From NCBI GenBank assembly GCA_023548195.1, contig JAJHZJ010000416.1, positions 2,268,896-2,332,895 on the forward strand: a stretch of 64,000 nucleotides of DNA, read 5' to 3'. Numbering within the stretch: position 1 is the stretch's first letter; every line of letters starts with the position of its first letter. The position numbers and the translations under genes were made by a program. This document shows, piece after piece, positions 1 through 12,479 of this stretch. The notes under the pieces are model-generated. The model had not been told where the DNA came from, did not search any database, and worked only from the letters and a program-made list of their open reading frames with translations. Source of the DNA: Bettongia penicillata ogilbyi. Lineage: Eukaryota; Chordata; Mammalia; Diprotodontia; Potoroidae.

Positions 1-2090
1 CTTATGGTCCAATTCTCACAGCTATCCAAAGCCATAGCTTTGACTATACGAACCTTTCTTGGCACAGTGATATCTCTGCTTTTTAATATGCTGTCCAAAT
101 TTGCCATAACTTTCTTTCCAAGGAGCAAGCATCTTTAAATTTCATGGCTGCAGTCACCATCTGCAGTGATCTTTGAGTCCAAGAATATAAAACCCAACAC
201 TGCTTTCATTTCTTCTCCCTCTATTTGCCAGGAAATAATGGAACTAGTTGCCAAGATATGAGTTATTTTTTATCTTAAGTTTCAAGCCAGCTTTAACATT
301 CTCCTCTTTCATCCTTATCAGGAGACTTCTTAATTCCTCTTCACTTTCTGACATAAGATTGGTAGCATCTGCACATGTGAGATTGTTGATATTTCTCCTG
401 GCAACCAACCTTAATTTCAGCTTTTGATTCATCTAGCCTGAAACTTCACATGTTGTACTCTGCATAGAAGTGAAATAAATAAGGGGACAATATATAGCCT
501 TGTTGTACTCCTTTCCCAATCTTAAACCAATAAGTTGTTCCGTGTTTGGGTCTAATTGTTTCTTTTTGACCCATATACAAGTTTCTCAAAAGTCAAGTAC
601 GATGATCTGGTACTTCTATCTTTTTGAGAACTTGTCACATTTTGTTTTGATCCACACAGCCAAAGGCTTTAGTGTAGTCAAAGAAGTTTTTCTGGAACTC
701 CCTTGCTTTCTCCATAATCCAGAGAATGTTGGCAATTTGGTTTCTAGTTCCTCTGCCTCTTAAAAAACTAGTCTGCTCTTCTGGTAATTCTCAGTTCACA
801 TGTACGCAGCAGTCTAGCTTTGCAGAATCTTAAGCATAACCTTCCTGGTATTGTTTGATAATTTGAATATTCCTTACCATTGTTCTTCTTTAGGATTGGG
901 GTGTCAAGAGATCTTTTCCAATCCAGTGGCCACTGCTGAATTTTCCAAGTTTGCCGGCATGCTGAGTGAAGCACATTGACAGCATCATCTTTTAGTGTTT
1001 TAAATAACTAAGCTGAAATTCTATCACCTCCATCATCCTTATTATTAGCAATGTTTGTTGAGGCCCATTTTTTGCATGAAACATTGAATTGATATCTCTA
1101 ATTTTCTTGAAGAGATAACTCTCTTTCTCAATCTATTGTTTTCTTCTATATCTTTACTCATTTAAGAAAACCTTATCTTTAATTGCTATTTTCTGGAAGT
1201 CTGCATTAAGTTGGATATATCTTTCCCTTTCTCTTTTACCTTTTGCTTTCCTTTTTTTTCTTAGAACAACCACTTTGCTTTCTTCTTCTTCTTTTTTTCT
1301 GGAATTTTTTTTGCTGTTGTTGCCTCTTGTACACTATTGAGAACTTATATCCATAGTTCTTCAGGTGCTCTACCAGATCTAACCCCTTAGATTTATCCAT
1401 CACCTCCACTTCATATTCATAAGGATGTTATTTAGGTCATACCTATACGGTCTGATGATTTACTCTACTTTCTTCAATTTAAGTCTGAATTTTGCAATAA
1501 GAAGCACACAAGCTGAGCCATAGTTAGCTCCTTTGGCCTCTTCAGCATCAGTGATTGGGGTATAGACTTGTATTGCTGTGATTTTGAACATTTTGCCTTG
1601 GAGTCAAACAGAAATCACCCAAGATGTCAATGTTTAATCTTTCTATCTTCTGTTTGACTACATCTAGCTTACCTTGGCTCATAGATATTATATTCCAGGT
1701 TCCTATGCAATAGAGATCTTGGTGGTATCAGGCTTTTTTTTGGTCACCAGAAGCATCCACAGCTACGTTTCCTTCTGGTTTTGGCCCAGCTCTTTCATTA
1801 GTACTAGAACTACTTGCAATTGTCCTCTACTCTTCCCCTACAGCATGATGGACTCCTTCCAACTCGATAGGTTCATCTTCCAATGTCATCTCTTTTATCA
1901 TTATAGTACTGTTCATGGGGTTTTCGTGCAAAGACCCTGGCAGGGTTTGCCATTTTCTTCTTCAATGGATCACCTCTTGTAAGAGCTCTCCACTATGACC
2001 TCTGTCTTGGGTAACTTTGCTCAGCATAGCTCACAATTTTATTGAACTTCACAAGCCCCTCTGCCAGGACAAAGCAGTGATCCAGTGGGA
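1..2090 (-). mobile_element. BovB-like RTE LINE, reverse orientation, truncated by window edge
   Basis: Reading the minus strand, the order is 5' region (about 2090-1670), endonuclease part (about 1650-1050) and reverse transcriptase (about 1000-1). The RT block is visible at 432-244, with NNL, then CADATNLMSESEEELRSLL. This corresponds to the family motif Y-A-D-D-x-x-L-M-A-E-S, with the catalytic YADD changed to CADA. The 5' part keeps the phrase coding for the GGCAAACC / GTTCATGGGG segments typical of BovB. Frames are broken by stops throughout, so it is dead. The 3' end lies beyond the window start. Confidence 0.8.
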
Positions 2091-2099
2091 AGGGGGCAA

Positions 2100-2215
2100 A
2101 ATACAATTACTGCTTGTAATATACAGGCATACATACATATACATATTTATAATATATGCACATATGTGAAAATATGTATGGATTTATACACATACACATA
2201 CACACACAAATGTGA
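2100..2215. repeat. Degenerate TA/CA low-complexity stretch
   Basis: Alternating purine-pyrimidine sequence of ACATA, CATATA and ACACAC units just beyond the 5' end of the BovB-like element. No coding content. Confidence 0.6.
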
Positions 2216-2727
2216 ATGTAAGCTACTTTAGAGCAGGTGACATTTCAGTTGTCTTTGTATTCCCATCACCTGACACAGTATCAGACATATAGGAAAGAAA
2301 AACAAAGATGGAGACAGAGGCAGAGATGGAAAGGAGATGTGAACAGATACACAGGTAGAGACAGAGAAAGTTTTTGAATATAGGAAGTATAGGAATTCTT
2401 AAGTCATCATTTCATTGCAGAAAATATTGCCTATTGCTTTAAGAGAACAGATATGTATACACAATCTCTATTTGTCTGTCTGTTTCTCCCTTTTCCCCAT
2501 CCCCCATAGGAAAAAAAAAAGGCAGATTTATTCGTATAGTTCCCCAACTAAGAACCTAAAGAACCAATCTAAAGAAATCCCCAGATCCTATTTTTGTCAG
2601 TTTTTTCATCTCTATGCGTGAGGTGGAGAGCCCATTGCCAATCATGCCTGTTAAATGCCAGCAAAGTTTGTAAACTTAAAGAAGAACAAAAGTAAAGTTG
2701 GAATCATTCAAGGATGGAATCATTCAT

Positions 2728-2990
2728 TTAGGGCAGCTAAGTGTGCAGTGGTTAGAGCCCAGGACCTGGAGCTGGGAAAATCTGAGTTCAGATCTGGCCT
2801 CAGACACTACCTGTGTGACCCTGGGCATGTCACTTAACCCTGATTTCCTTCAGTCTCCTATCTGTAAAATGGGGACACACTGGAGAAGGAAATGGCAAAC
2901 CACTTCAGGATCTTTGCCAAGAAAACTCCATAGACAAAGTCCATGGGGTCTTATAGAGTTGGACATCACTGAACAGAAACAGCAACAAGA
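2728..2990 (+). mobile_element. tRNA-headed CORE-SINE (Mar1/SINE1 type)
   Basis: Begins GGGCAGCTAAGTG..GCAGTGG with the A-box-like head, then TGAGTTCAGATCTGGCCTC (B-box region), ACTACCTGTGTGACCCTGGG, TGTAAAATGGGG, and the tail GGAGAAGGAAATGGCAAACC ... ACATCACTGAACAGAAACAGCAACAA. This is the full length usual for this marsupial SINE. Its A-rich end runs straight into the purine tract. Confidence 0.85.
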
Positions 2991-3379
2991 AGAAAGAGAG
3001 ATGAAGGGGAAGAGAGAGACAGAAATAGAAACAAAGTCGGGGAGAGAAGTGAGCAAGGAGAGAGAGAGAGACAGAGGGACAGACACACTACAGAGAGAGA
3101 GAGACACAGAGAGAGACAGACAGATAGACAGACTACAGAGAGAGAGAGAGGGAGAGAGAGAGAGACAGACACATTAAAACAGAAAGAGAGAGGAGAGAGG
3201 AGAAGGAGAGGAGACAGAGATGGAGACAAAGAGACAGAAATAGAAGAGAGAAAGAGAAATAGAAACAAAGCTGGGTAGAGAGGTGAGCAGGGAGAGAGAC
3301 AGAGACACTACAAACAGAGAGAGAGAGAGGAGAGAAAGAGAAGAGAGAGGGGAGAGAGACACAGAGAGGAGAGACAGGG

Positions 3380-3475
<96 letters not shown>

Positions 3476-3560
3476 AAGAAAGGAAGGAAGGAAGGAAGGA
3501 AGGAAGGAAGGAAGGAAGGAAGGAAGGAAGGAAGGAAGGAAGGAAGAAGGGAGTTAGGGA
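2990..3560 (+). repeat. Purine-rich microsatellite field with (AG)n and (GGAA)16
   Basis: About 570 bases almost entirely of A and G, with sparse GACAGAC interruptions. It contains a pure (AG) run at 3393-3465 and 16 perfect GGAA units at 3482-3545. Open frames on both strands (RE-repeat and SL-repeat peptides) are repeat artefacts. It probably grew from the A-rich tail of the SINE just before it. Confidence 0.95.
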
Positions 3561-3569
3561 GGGCTAAGT

Positions 3570-5925
3570 TATCCACATGTCTATTGAAGGTTTTTGGAGC
3601 TGAAAGCAGCTGGAAGAAAATAGAGCCAGAAGAGGAAAGAGGAGGGCTGTGGATGGTGGTGATGCAAATCATCTCTAGCAGTCAAAGACAGATTCCTGTA
3701 GAGCCCCCTTTGCTCAGTTTTCCCCAGTGCCATGGCAGGTGTTGGAGATGAGCCCTGGGAACAATAGACTCCCCCAAGAGACCTTGAGGAACCTGAGGAT
3801 GCCTGATGCACTACCCTTCCAAGCTCATTTTGGGACCCACCTTCTAGCAGAGGACCTGTGGTGGGGCATCCTGGCTAAAGAGTAGCAAAAGTCATCCTCC
3901 AGAAGGCTGGGATTATCTGAGGAAGCCAGTAACACAGGTATGCTTGTGCACTATGACCTTTGCAACTGGATGGATTCATTTTACGATAGTGAAGAAGACA
4001 ACCAATTCCACTCTATCAGCCCTTAAGGATAACCAATGCAGGGAACAAGTGCATATGTCCCTATTGTGATCTTTTCTGACAGGTATTGAAGAATTCCTAA
4101 CCCCTGAAAGCTACCACAACTGGATAAGAATATAATATGCTTGGGTATGGGATTTTGAAGTGCCCCACAAAGAGATCTGAAAAATACAGATTTAAAGCTG
4201 TCACCTTGAGAGATTAAGATTTGAAAGGGTGTTTCTTTTTGCCATTTCCTTTCCTCGGGTTCTCTCCCAATCATTCATTCCATCTCTCTTTACACAGTTT
4301 ACACAGGAAGGTTTGAAATGCTCCACATTTAAAGACTTGAGGAAAAAATCAGTTAATTCAATATGACCAACTTTACATTCACTGGCCTCACATGCGTTCT
4401 CTCACTGGGGAGAAAAAAGCATGTCAGGGAGATATATTGCCACAGGAGGAACATAACAGGCTCAAATATAATTGCTCATTTTCACACATCCCCTGTGTCC
4501 TACTGGTGTAGATTACTTAGGGAGCAGCCCATTTAGCACACACTCACCTCAGACACAGATGGCCTGCACATGCCTCTTCTGGTTAGAATAGGCTTCTCCC
4601 AGTCCCTAATACACATCACACTCCCAATAATACCAACCCCCTGCAGGCAAGTTGGACTGCTGACCCCAGCCACCTTGAGCTGCTCATGATTCTTGGGCTC
4701 CTGGACTCTGGGCAAAACAAACAGAACAAAAAAGAAGTCATTTCTAAGATTGACAGCATGAAGCTCTCTAATATGTCCAGAAAAATATGTGTTGTAGGGG
4801 GGCAAATTAATCTATTTCCAATTACTTTAATGTCAGAATAGCTAAACTCAATCTCCAGGACTATTTAGCTATAGAAAAAAATGAGCCTGAACTATAGAAC
4901 GGGAAAGGAAGGATTGACTCAGATTCAGAACTGTAATTGGGAAGTCTGGAACCCACGGAAAATTCATTTGAGGGGGAATAATGGGAAAAGTAGAGCAAGA
5001 ACAAACTATATTTCACCCTGGCCATGCAGTCATTCCAGGAGACTAAGCATCTTGTCCCCCATAAATTCTGACCCTAGCCTCCAAGGTACAATGAAGGTAG
5101 AAGATAGGATGGAGTCATGATGAGGAAAAGTGACTAGAAAGGGTCTGGGACTTTTAGGTAGATGCTGAGTGTCACATAATCAGTGGAGGACCATGAGGCA
5201 TGGATTCATGAGGCTAGAGGAACACTATAAAGAAGCAGCATGTTCCCCTAAATATTGATGCCCTAGGAAAAAGCTCCAACTACCCTACCCTAGTTGTGGC
5301 TCTGTAAAGTGGACATGAATAAAAAAGTTTTGGCTCAAAGACTGTCTGGGAACAGACAGGTATAGGAGATGGGGTCTAGGTACTTTTACCATAGGCAGAT
5401 AACTTGTAGGCATGATTGGAGGGGCACAGAGAGCTATCCTGACTATTGCCTCCCTTTCTTGCCACAGAATCTGAAATTCTATCTATTATTTCTTTAGAGC
5501 TTTCTAAAGGCATGAGTTTCAGCAGTCAAGACAATGTTGCCTAAAAAGAATAACACATTAGCTGACTAATACATTAGCAAAGCTTAGTTTACCAGATTAA
5601 TCTATTTTCACTCATTGTCACCCAATAGATCACAAGACTTTGAAGCAATAGGCCACAAAAAGATAAGCTTCTAGAACAGGCTAGGAGTTAGGGCTTTACT
5701 AGTTTGCATTATTAATATTTTTTTCTATCACTTTCTTAAGTCCAGATGATAAATAAAACAAGAAAGCAAACCCTAATTTGCAGCATTTGGCAATTTCAGA
5801 GGTGTAAATGCTTGCCCTGAAAATGTAACAATACGCCTTCATGAGGTTCTTGATGCTGACTCTAGCACACCCTTGCTTGGAAGGCACCTTAGCCATCATC
5901 TTATTTAATCCATAGCTGAACAAGA
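3570..5925. other. Intergenic stretch without recognised elements
   Basis: Unique-looking sequence with no long open frame, no splice-bounded conserved coding block and no repeat I can name. A short phrase near 4400 (HMR..LTGEK on the plus strand) recalls a zinc-finger linker but is too short to call. Confidence 0.5.
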
Positions 5926-5929
5926 ATCC

Positions 5930-6335
5930 CCTCTATAACACATCAACCATTTGTCCAGGACTTTTTATATATCCATCAAGCGGTCATCTTGTCTTTGCTT
6001 AAAGATCTCTAGTGAAGGAGGTTCCTCTACTTCCATTCCATTTCATTTTTTAACAACTCTAAGTGTTCCACCAAGGCTACCCTTTACTACTTCATGACCT
6101 CCAACATTTGTTTCTGGTTCTGCCCTCTGGGGCCAAGCATAATAAATCTATTTGCTCTTTCAATACCTGTTTCATCCTAAATCTTCTAAGGGCTAAATAC
6201 CTTGAATTTTCTCAACTGGTTCTAATGCGCTTTCACCAAATCCTCATATGGCAGAATTTTGAGGCCCTTCACTATGCTGCCTGTCTTCTGTTATATGTGC
6301 TCTGGATCATCAACACCCTTCCTAAAATGTAAACA
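5930..6335 (-). mobile_element. CR1/L3-family LINE fragment
   Basis: The plus strand carries the reverse complement of the conserved CR1 3' region: CTTGTCTTTGCTTAAAGATCT, TGGTTCTGCCCTCTGGGGCC, AATCCTCATATGGCAGA and GAGGCCCTTCAC. Old, with many substitutions. Confidence 0.7.
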
Positions 6336-6339
6336 TAAT

Positions 6340-8540
6340 GCTTTACAAAAGAGCTTTTGTGTCATAATTTAAGTATAGTGACATACCCAAAATCATAATC
6401 TAGTTTCTGAGTCACTTAATGTAAATAGACTTAATGGGACACCATATTCTAAGATTAGGTGACGAAAAATGTAAACATTATACAAAGGATATTACTAACT
6501 TTTGAGATGAAACTGACCTCAAGAGGAGCAAAATGTGCCTGGGTGTTAATAAATCTCACAAACTCTGGTTTAGCATTTGGAAGAGGAGCTATGAGCACAG
6601 GGATTCATTGTGTTTGGGAAAAAACTGTCCGTGATCAAAATGCCAGCTATTAAGCAGCTTTACCTCTGAGATGGAATTTACTTTATTGAGATCAGGGACT
6701 TGACCTCTGTATGCTCAGGCATGCAAACATAATTACCATTGCTCTCATCTAATTATAAAGGGTACACATGATATGTGGAGCAGAATCCTACAGGGCTGGT
6801 TAAGTGATGGTGATCAACTGTTTTCTATTTTCACCGAAGATACAACAGGAAAAAATGGCAGTGACCTATAATATAAGGTATTCAGTTTAGAAAGAAAGAT
6901 TAATTTTGTGACAGAAAGGGCATTTACATTTTAGAATGGGTTCTTGAAGGAGGTCATGGAATCAATCTTCTCTGTAAGTCTTTAAAATAAAAGATGCATA
7001 GCTTCTTTGGTGGTTTGGTTATAGCCCAGTGAAGGTGGGAGGATAGCTACAAAGCGGGGGGGAAGGTAAACTAAGTGATCTCTTTGAAAGTCCCTTCCAG
7101 CTGTAGGATTCTGTACTTTGGGAAATCCTCTGAGCTGAGAAAGTAATCCCCCATGCAAATCTATGAAAGATTTCCTTATGTGGCTTTATGCAATTCTGGA
7201 CTCCATCATATTAAATCAAAATCATTCAAAAAGACTGCTAAAATGGTAGAGTGAAATCATTCTAGGAGGTTAGTTTCAGCTTTGCCTTATCTTTTTTTTG
7301 GATCCTGCAAAGAATCTGTCCTTGACCCCTTGCTACTGAACATTTTTACCAGTGACTTGGATAAAGGCATAGAAAAGCATAGATAACATGCATTCATGTT
7401 TCCTAGGCAGTGAACACCATTTTATTTAGCAAATTAAGGCATATTCTCTCCATGGTAGCCTTCCCTCCCAATCTCCTTTCAACATTTTGGGTAGGTCTTT
7501 TTTTGAAAGACATTGGGCTGATCAATCAATAAGAATGTATTAGTATTTGTTAAGAACTCTGCTAGTTCTTAGCACACGCTCCTTATTCAGGGAGCTTACA
7601 ATCTGCTAGAATATAACCTAAATGAGGCATTTTCTTTTTTTTACTCAGAACTTCTGTAAATGAAATTTACAAAATTTTACAGAATTTAAGGTTCCAGTGA
7701 GGAACCTTAAGAATGTACTCCTTTTTAAAAAAATCTTCTCTTATTCAAATGGACTTTAGAAATGGAGTTGGGAAATACCAAGTTACTAAGTGTATTTACC
7801 TGAAGTATCAACTACTTATAACACATTGCTGAGACCCAGAAAAAAGCAAGTTAAAAGTTTTTAGGATAATTTATTACTCTAATCAGGGCTGGAAGACAGT
7901 TATAAAAAATTATAGTGATATACTAATTAGGAGAAATGTAATCTTGGATCCATATCAGAACAAACACTCTAACCATTATAGATTACTTTCCATTAATTTC
8001 CATAGTTTCCATATATGAGTGCATAACCTATTAGAGTACCTGCATTCAGCAAATGAGCTGGTGCATAAAGTAACTGGATATGGTACTCACTACTTCCCCC
8101 CACATCCTGTCATTTAATCCAACTGACATGTGTACAAGCCTTTTTGATCTATGTTAAGTATCTTTATCTGAATGCAGATCTCAGCTTCTTATCTCTTATT
8201 TCAAAAAATGCTTTAATCAGAGAGTAGGGACAAGTCAAGTTGAATTATAGGGCTTAACTATGGGAATGGATCTTTTTCTCCTTTTTCTTGTCCCCCAAGA
8301 AACAGAGCAAGGGTGAGCAGGGACCTTTCTTTGGAGACATTTAGACATTACTATTTTGATTATTTGTGTTTGTTTGCCAAGAAAAAGGAAAGGCAAATGA
8401 GTGACAAATGAGGACCAACTCTAATTCAATTTGATTTACAAAATGCAGATGCTGCTAGAACTTTTCCTGAAGGGAGGTGAGTGGAAGTTCACCTGAACCT
8501 ATCCTAGGCTCAAATGACAGGGTGCTATATGGTTTGATGG
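6340..8540. other. Intergenic, mostly unassigned, small SINE and CR1 traces
   Basis: Patches at 7010-7120 (CTTCCAGCTGTAGGATTCTGT, a SINE 3' phrase), 7320-7390 (GTGACTTGGATAAAGGCATAG, a CR1/L3 phrase on plus) and 7520-7610 (MIR-like GGGAGCTTACAATCT). The rest shows nothing I can name. Confidence 0.4.
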
Positions 8541-8544
8541 GTTC

Positions 8545-9300
8545 ATGACCTTTTTAAATGGATGAACTGTAAAAAGTTTTTACACAAACAAATTAAATGC
8601 AGTAAAAATAAAAAAAGAAACAAGTAAATCTAAAAAAATCTTTGCACCAAGTTTCTCAGATCTCATATCTAAAGATCTTGTATCCAAGATCTGTGAGGAA
8701 CAGATTTAAGTTTATAAGACTAAGAGCCATATCCCAATAGATAAATAGTCATAGGACACAGTCAGATTTCAAAGGAAGAAAGTCAAGCCATTGACAATCA
8801 TATTTTTGTAATGCTCTACATCACTACAATCACAATATCTTAGAAAAATGCAATTAAAGTAACTTTTAGGTTCTACCTTATACCTATCAGAAAAAAATGA
8901 TGACAACCATTGAAGGGGATGCAGGAAAACAGGCACAGAAATGCCCTGATGGTGGAGCTGTGAATTGGTTGAGCCTTTTGGGGAAGCCGTTTAGAACTTA
9001 GGCCCAATGGTGTATACCTATACACTTATATAGGCCTATACTTACAATGAAATCAAATAAAAAGGAAAAGGATCTACGTACAAAAATATTTATAGCAGTC
9101 CTATTCATGACTGTTAAAAAGTATAAACAAAGGCCGTATCCAATTGGGAATGGTTAAAAATTGTAATGGAATATCATTATGCCAGTGCATAAAAAAGTAT
9201 GAAATTAACTGTTTTTAGAGGAAATTGAGAAGACTTTGCAAACTGAGTGAAGTGAGCAGAACAAGAAGGACAATTTACATAATGATATGTCATGAATAAA
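8545..9300 (+). mobile_element. L1 ORF2 3' part
   Basis: Contains the L1 phrases around AGGACACAGTCAGATTTCAAAG, ATGCAATTAAAGTAACTTT, GATGGTGGAGCTGTGAATTGG, CAAAAATATTTATAGCAG and TGAGTGAAGTGAGCAGAAC, in the order of the ORF2 C-terminal region. Frames are broken. It stops before the usual 3' end. Confidence 0.75.
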
Positions 9301-9735
9301 ATTTAGCAATGGTAGACTGAGGCACATTCTCTCTGAGCAAGATAACAGTTTATTAAAGTCTATGAACCTATTAATAAAGAAGTTAACAACTTGCCTTGAC
9401 CCTGAGATGAAGATAATTCATTGTTATAAGGTTAAAACAAGAACCAAATAGGGTAGTTTGTCATCATGGGATCAAGGACAACATGATTGGTTACATAACT
9501 GAAATGTAGGGGACAATAGATTGGTTAGGAGCTGGAAATGAGAGCTAGCGACCATCCCCATCCTTTCCTCCTCGTCATTGTTTGAGCACACCTGCAAGGT
9601 TCAAAGATAATGGGCTAGACTTCTTTGGCAAGCAAACCAAATATTCTTGAAGGATAGCTTAGTGGTGCAAAGATTCTAGACTAGGCTCCCTGGTGTCCAC
9701 CACATTTCCCAATGGTAACATTATTCCTTGAGGCA
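9300..9735. other. Unassigned, possibly LTR-derived
   Basis: Follows the truncated L1. It holds two ATTGGTT (inverted CCAAT) motifs and A/T-rich blocks that recall an LTR promoter region, but I see no clear ends, no primer-binding site and no internal retroviral genes. Low confidence. Confidence 0.2.
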
Positions 9736-10430
9736 AAAAAATAGAACAGTGACTAATACGAGAACTGGATTTCTAAACTTAACTCATTGCATGCCTGCTG
9801 AATTTCTGAACTAAGTACAGAGATAAAGAACTAAGACTTAGGCAGTTACAAAACAAAAACAAGTTAATTTGAATAGGATCAATAAAAATGATACAGAATC
9901 AATTTAATCTTCTCAAATAACATCATAGAGGAAAAAAAGGCTTTTTGCTTTTCTTTCTCTATATAAGTAAGAATTTCTAACTCTGATCAATGCAGTAATA
10001 GTTCAACAGAATGAAGATGAAACATACCACTCAGTGCCTTAAAAAGAGGTGATCAACTTAAAATGCAGAGGGAGACATCCATGTTCAGACTTGACTAACA
10101 TGGGGATTTATTTTACCAGGTTATGCATTTATGCATTGAGGATTTTACTTTGGGGGGATGGGGGTTATTATTTGTTCATGGTGGATGTGTCATAGGAGGG
10201 ACAGATTCATTTAGAAAATGCTCATTAATGGAAAAAATAACATCAATAAGCTTTAAGAAAAATTAAAAGAAATGTTATAGATTATGAAAGATTACCTTTG
10301 TAGCTAATGATTGAGAGAGGCAGTATTATCTAGGGGAAAGAGCATTGAGTAAGGGGAGAGGAGATTTGTTTTATGAATTTGCTTTGTTAGGAAAGGAGGG
10401 GAATCAGTGAACTTGATTTAAATTCCCAGC
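9735..10430. other. Intergenic, nothing recognised
   Basis: AT-rich sequence with stops in all frames and no repeat motif I can name. Confidence 0.45.
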
Positions 10431-10590
10431 AACATTCTAGAATGTATTGTTAACAGGACAGTTAGTATACATCTCAAAAAAGAAAGTAGTGATCACAGTC
10501 AACATTTTACCAGGAGCAGATGATGTCAAACTAACTTTAATTTTTTTTGGTAGGGTTAATTAGACTGATGCCAGTGGAGATGCACGTATT

Positions 10591-10627
<37 letters not shown>

Positions 10628-11565
10628 TGACAACAATTATCTACATTTTAGCAAAGCTAGCAAATTCATTCTTTTCTTGTAGACAAGACAGAGATGATAC
10701 AAGAACCAGATGATAATGTAGTTAGATTCAGAATTGGATGAATGGCTAAACCCAAAGTGTACTTCTTAATAATTAGACTAGTTGCTTGGAGGGAGGTCTC
10801 TGGGCAGAGGTGTCATGAGGTTCAAAGGAGACGATGGATTTAACACACCTTGCAAACTTTAAAGCATTATAAATATGTCAGTTATTATCAGTATCATTAG
10901 CCTCCAGTCTAAAATGATAACTTCATTTTCTGAGCCTTCTACTGCCTTCCTACTGAACTCAAGCATTATTGCTAAAGTGATATGCTGGGAAATGTTTCAC
11001 AACCAGATCTATGGGGCAAAAATGTATGAACACACATTAACGCTTAATTTGTGTATTATTGACACTTTCTTAAGTCTAGAAAATCAACAAAACAGTAAAT
11101 TTGTGGCAAGGAAGCTGTGGCTACAAAGCATTTTATCTGAAAAAGATCTGGGGGTTTGAGTGTACTGCAAATTTATGAAGAGTCAAGAATATAATTATGG
11201 TAATCAAGAAAGCTAATGTAACCTTCGGCTATGTTGAGAAAATTAGGAAACCTGAGAATAATTCTGTACTTTACCCTTGTTAGACCATATCTATAGTATT
11301 GTATTCATCATATTATAGAAAGGAAATGGAAATGCTAGAGAGAATCATACAAAGAAGGCAGCCAGGATACCAGAGAGCCTTGGGAACCTTGCTTGAATGA
11401 CCTAGGGTTTAGTATGGAGGAGAGAAGATTTCACGGGAACATAATAAATGTTTGCATGTATTTGAAGCGAGGTCTTGTTGGAAAAGGGATTAAATTTTCC
11501 CTGCTTGGCTCCAGAAACTAGAGCTAGGAACAATGGGTAAAAGCTGAAAACCACCAGACTTAGGC
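10430..11565 (+). mobile_element. CR1/L3-family LINE, interrupted by a CA microsatellite
   Basis: Collinear CR1 phrases: CAGATGATGTCAAACTAAC followed by a T-run and GGTAGGGTTAATTAGACTG at 10520-10575; GAAAAAGATCTGGGGGTTTG near 11145; TTAGACCATATCTATAGTATTG near 11280; AAGAAGGCAGCCAGGATAC near 11353. An (AC) run splits it at about 10594. Strongly decayed. Confidence 0.65.
10594..10624. repeat. (AC)n microsatellite
   Basis: About 15 perfect AC units. Confidence 0.95.
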
Positions 11566-11629
11566 CTAATTCAAGAAAAAAAATTTTTTTTCTAACAATT
11601 AGAAACAGCTAAAATTGGAATGGATCTAA

Positions 11630-11873
11630 AGTCAGCTAGAGGACTCAGCTGATAAAGCAACGGGTCCTGAGTCAGGAAGAACTGAGTTTAAATCTGGTCT
11701 CAGACACTTACTAGCTGTGTTACCTTGGGCAAGTCACTTAACCTGTATTTGCCTTAATCCACCAGAGAAGAAAATGATAAACCCCTCCACTTTCTTCGCC
11801 AAACAAACCCCATGGACAGGATGGTTCATGGGGCCGCAAAGAGTGAGACATGACTGAACGACAGCAAAGAAGT
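11630..11873 (+). mobile_element. CORE-SINE (Mar1/SINE1 type)
   Basis: Head CCTGAGTCAGGAAGAACTGAG, body TCAGACACTTACTAGCTGTG and GGGCAAGTCACTTAACCTG, and tail GAGACATGACTGAACGACAG. Near full length with moderate divergence. Confidence 0.85.
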
Positions 11874-12054
11874 AAAATGGGCTGGTTCAGAAGGCAATGG
11901 ATCCCTCTTCTCTCCTCATGCCACATTGCAGTAAGGTGAATGATCACTTGTTTCAGATGCTATAGAAGGAAAGAATTCGTGGTCAGGTACAGGCTGGAAT
12001 AGTGTTGACTTGTCCTTCTCAGACTCTGTGATCCTCTGAAAATAAAACCTAGCT

Positions 12055-12160
12055 ACTAATAAGAGGGGAAAGGGAAGAGAGTAAGTTTATATCCAATGCC
12101 TACTACATGCTAGGCACCGTGCTAAGTGCTTTACAACTCCTCTGACTCAGGAAGCTCAAA
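12055..12160 (+). repeat. MIR/L2-type 3' repeat fragment
   Basis: Contains TGCCTACTACATGCTAGGCA and CCGTGCTAAGTGCTTTACAA, the conserved phrase of MIR-related repeats. Short and old. Confidence 0.5.
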
Positions 12161-12249
12161 AAACCCTGAAACCAAGCCCAAACAGCATTTGAGAGAGGGA
12201 AGGGAGGATGCTAGTTACAAATAATGGCCAAAAGGACAACACTGGTAAT

Positions 12250-12470
12250 AACAATATAAACAAAAACAAGTCACATTTGTGTAGCACCTTAAGGGCTATA
12301 TAGCAACCTCGGTTGTTAGTACAACTATGCACATCCCCATTTTACAGATAAGCTATTCCATGCTCAGGCAACCTAAGGGATTTGCCAATAGCCACATGGC
12401 TAGTTTCTGAGGTAGGATTTGAACTTCTGACTCCAAGTCTAGCTCTCTTCTCACTGTGCTTTGCTTCCTC
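12250..12470 (+). repeat. MIR-family SINE
   Basis: Phrases CACATTTGTGTAGCACCTTA, CCCATTTTACAGATAAG, GGATTTGCCAATAGCCACA and GGTAGGATTTGAACTTCTGA follow the MIR order. Confidence 0.7.
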
Positions 12471-12479
12471 AAAGTGATC

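Noticed and set aside
2728..2830. tRNA-like A and B box segments in SINE heads
   Set aside because: They are part of CORE-SINEs followed by the SINE body; no cloverleaf with intact acceptor stem is seen.
3400..3545. Regularly spaced repeats as a CRISPR array
   Set aside because: Simple-sequence DNA without distinct spacers, in a vertebrate genome.
2850..3672. Serine/leucine and arginine/glutamate repeat peptides
   Set aside because: They are translations of the GA/GGAA microsatellites.
4380..4450. Zinc-finger-like phrase HMR..LTGEK
   Set aside because: Only about ten residues, the preceding histidine/cysteine pattern is absent and no neighbouring finger is seen.
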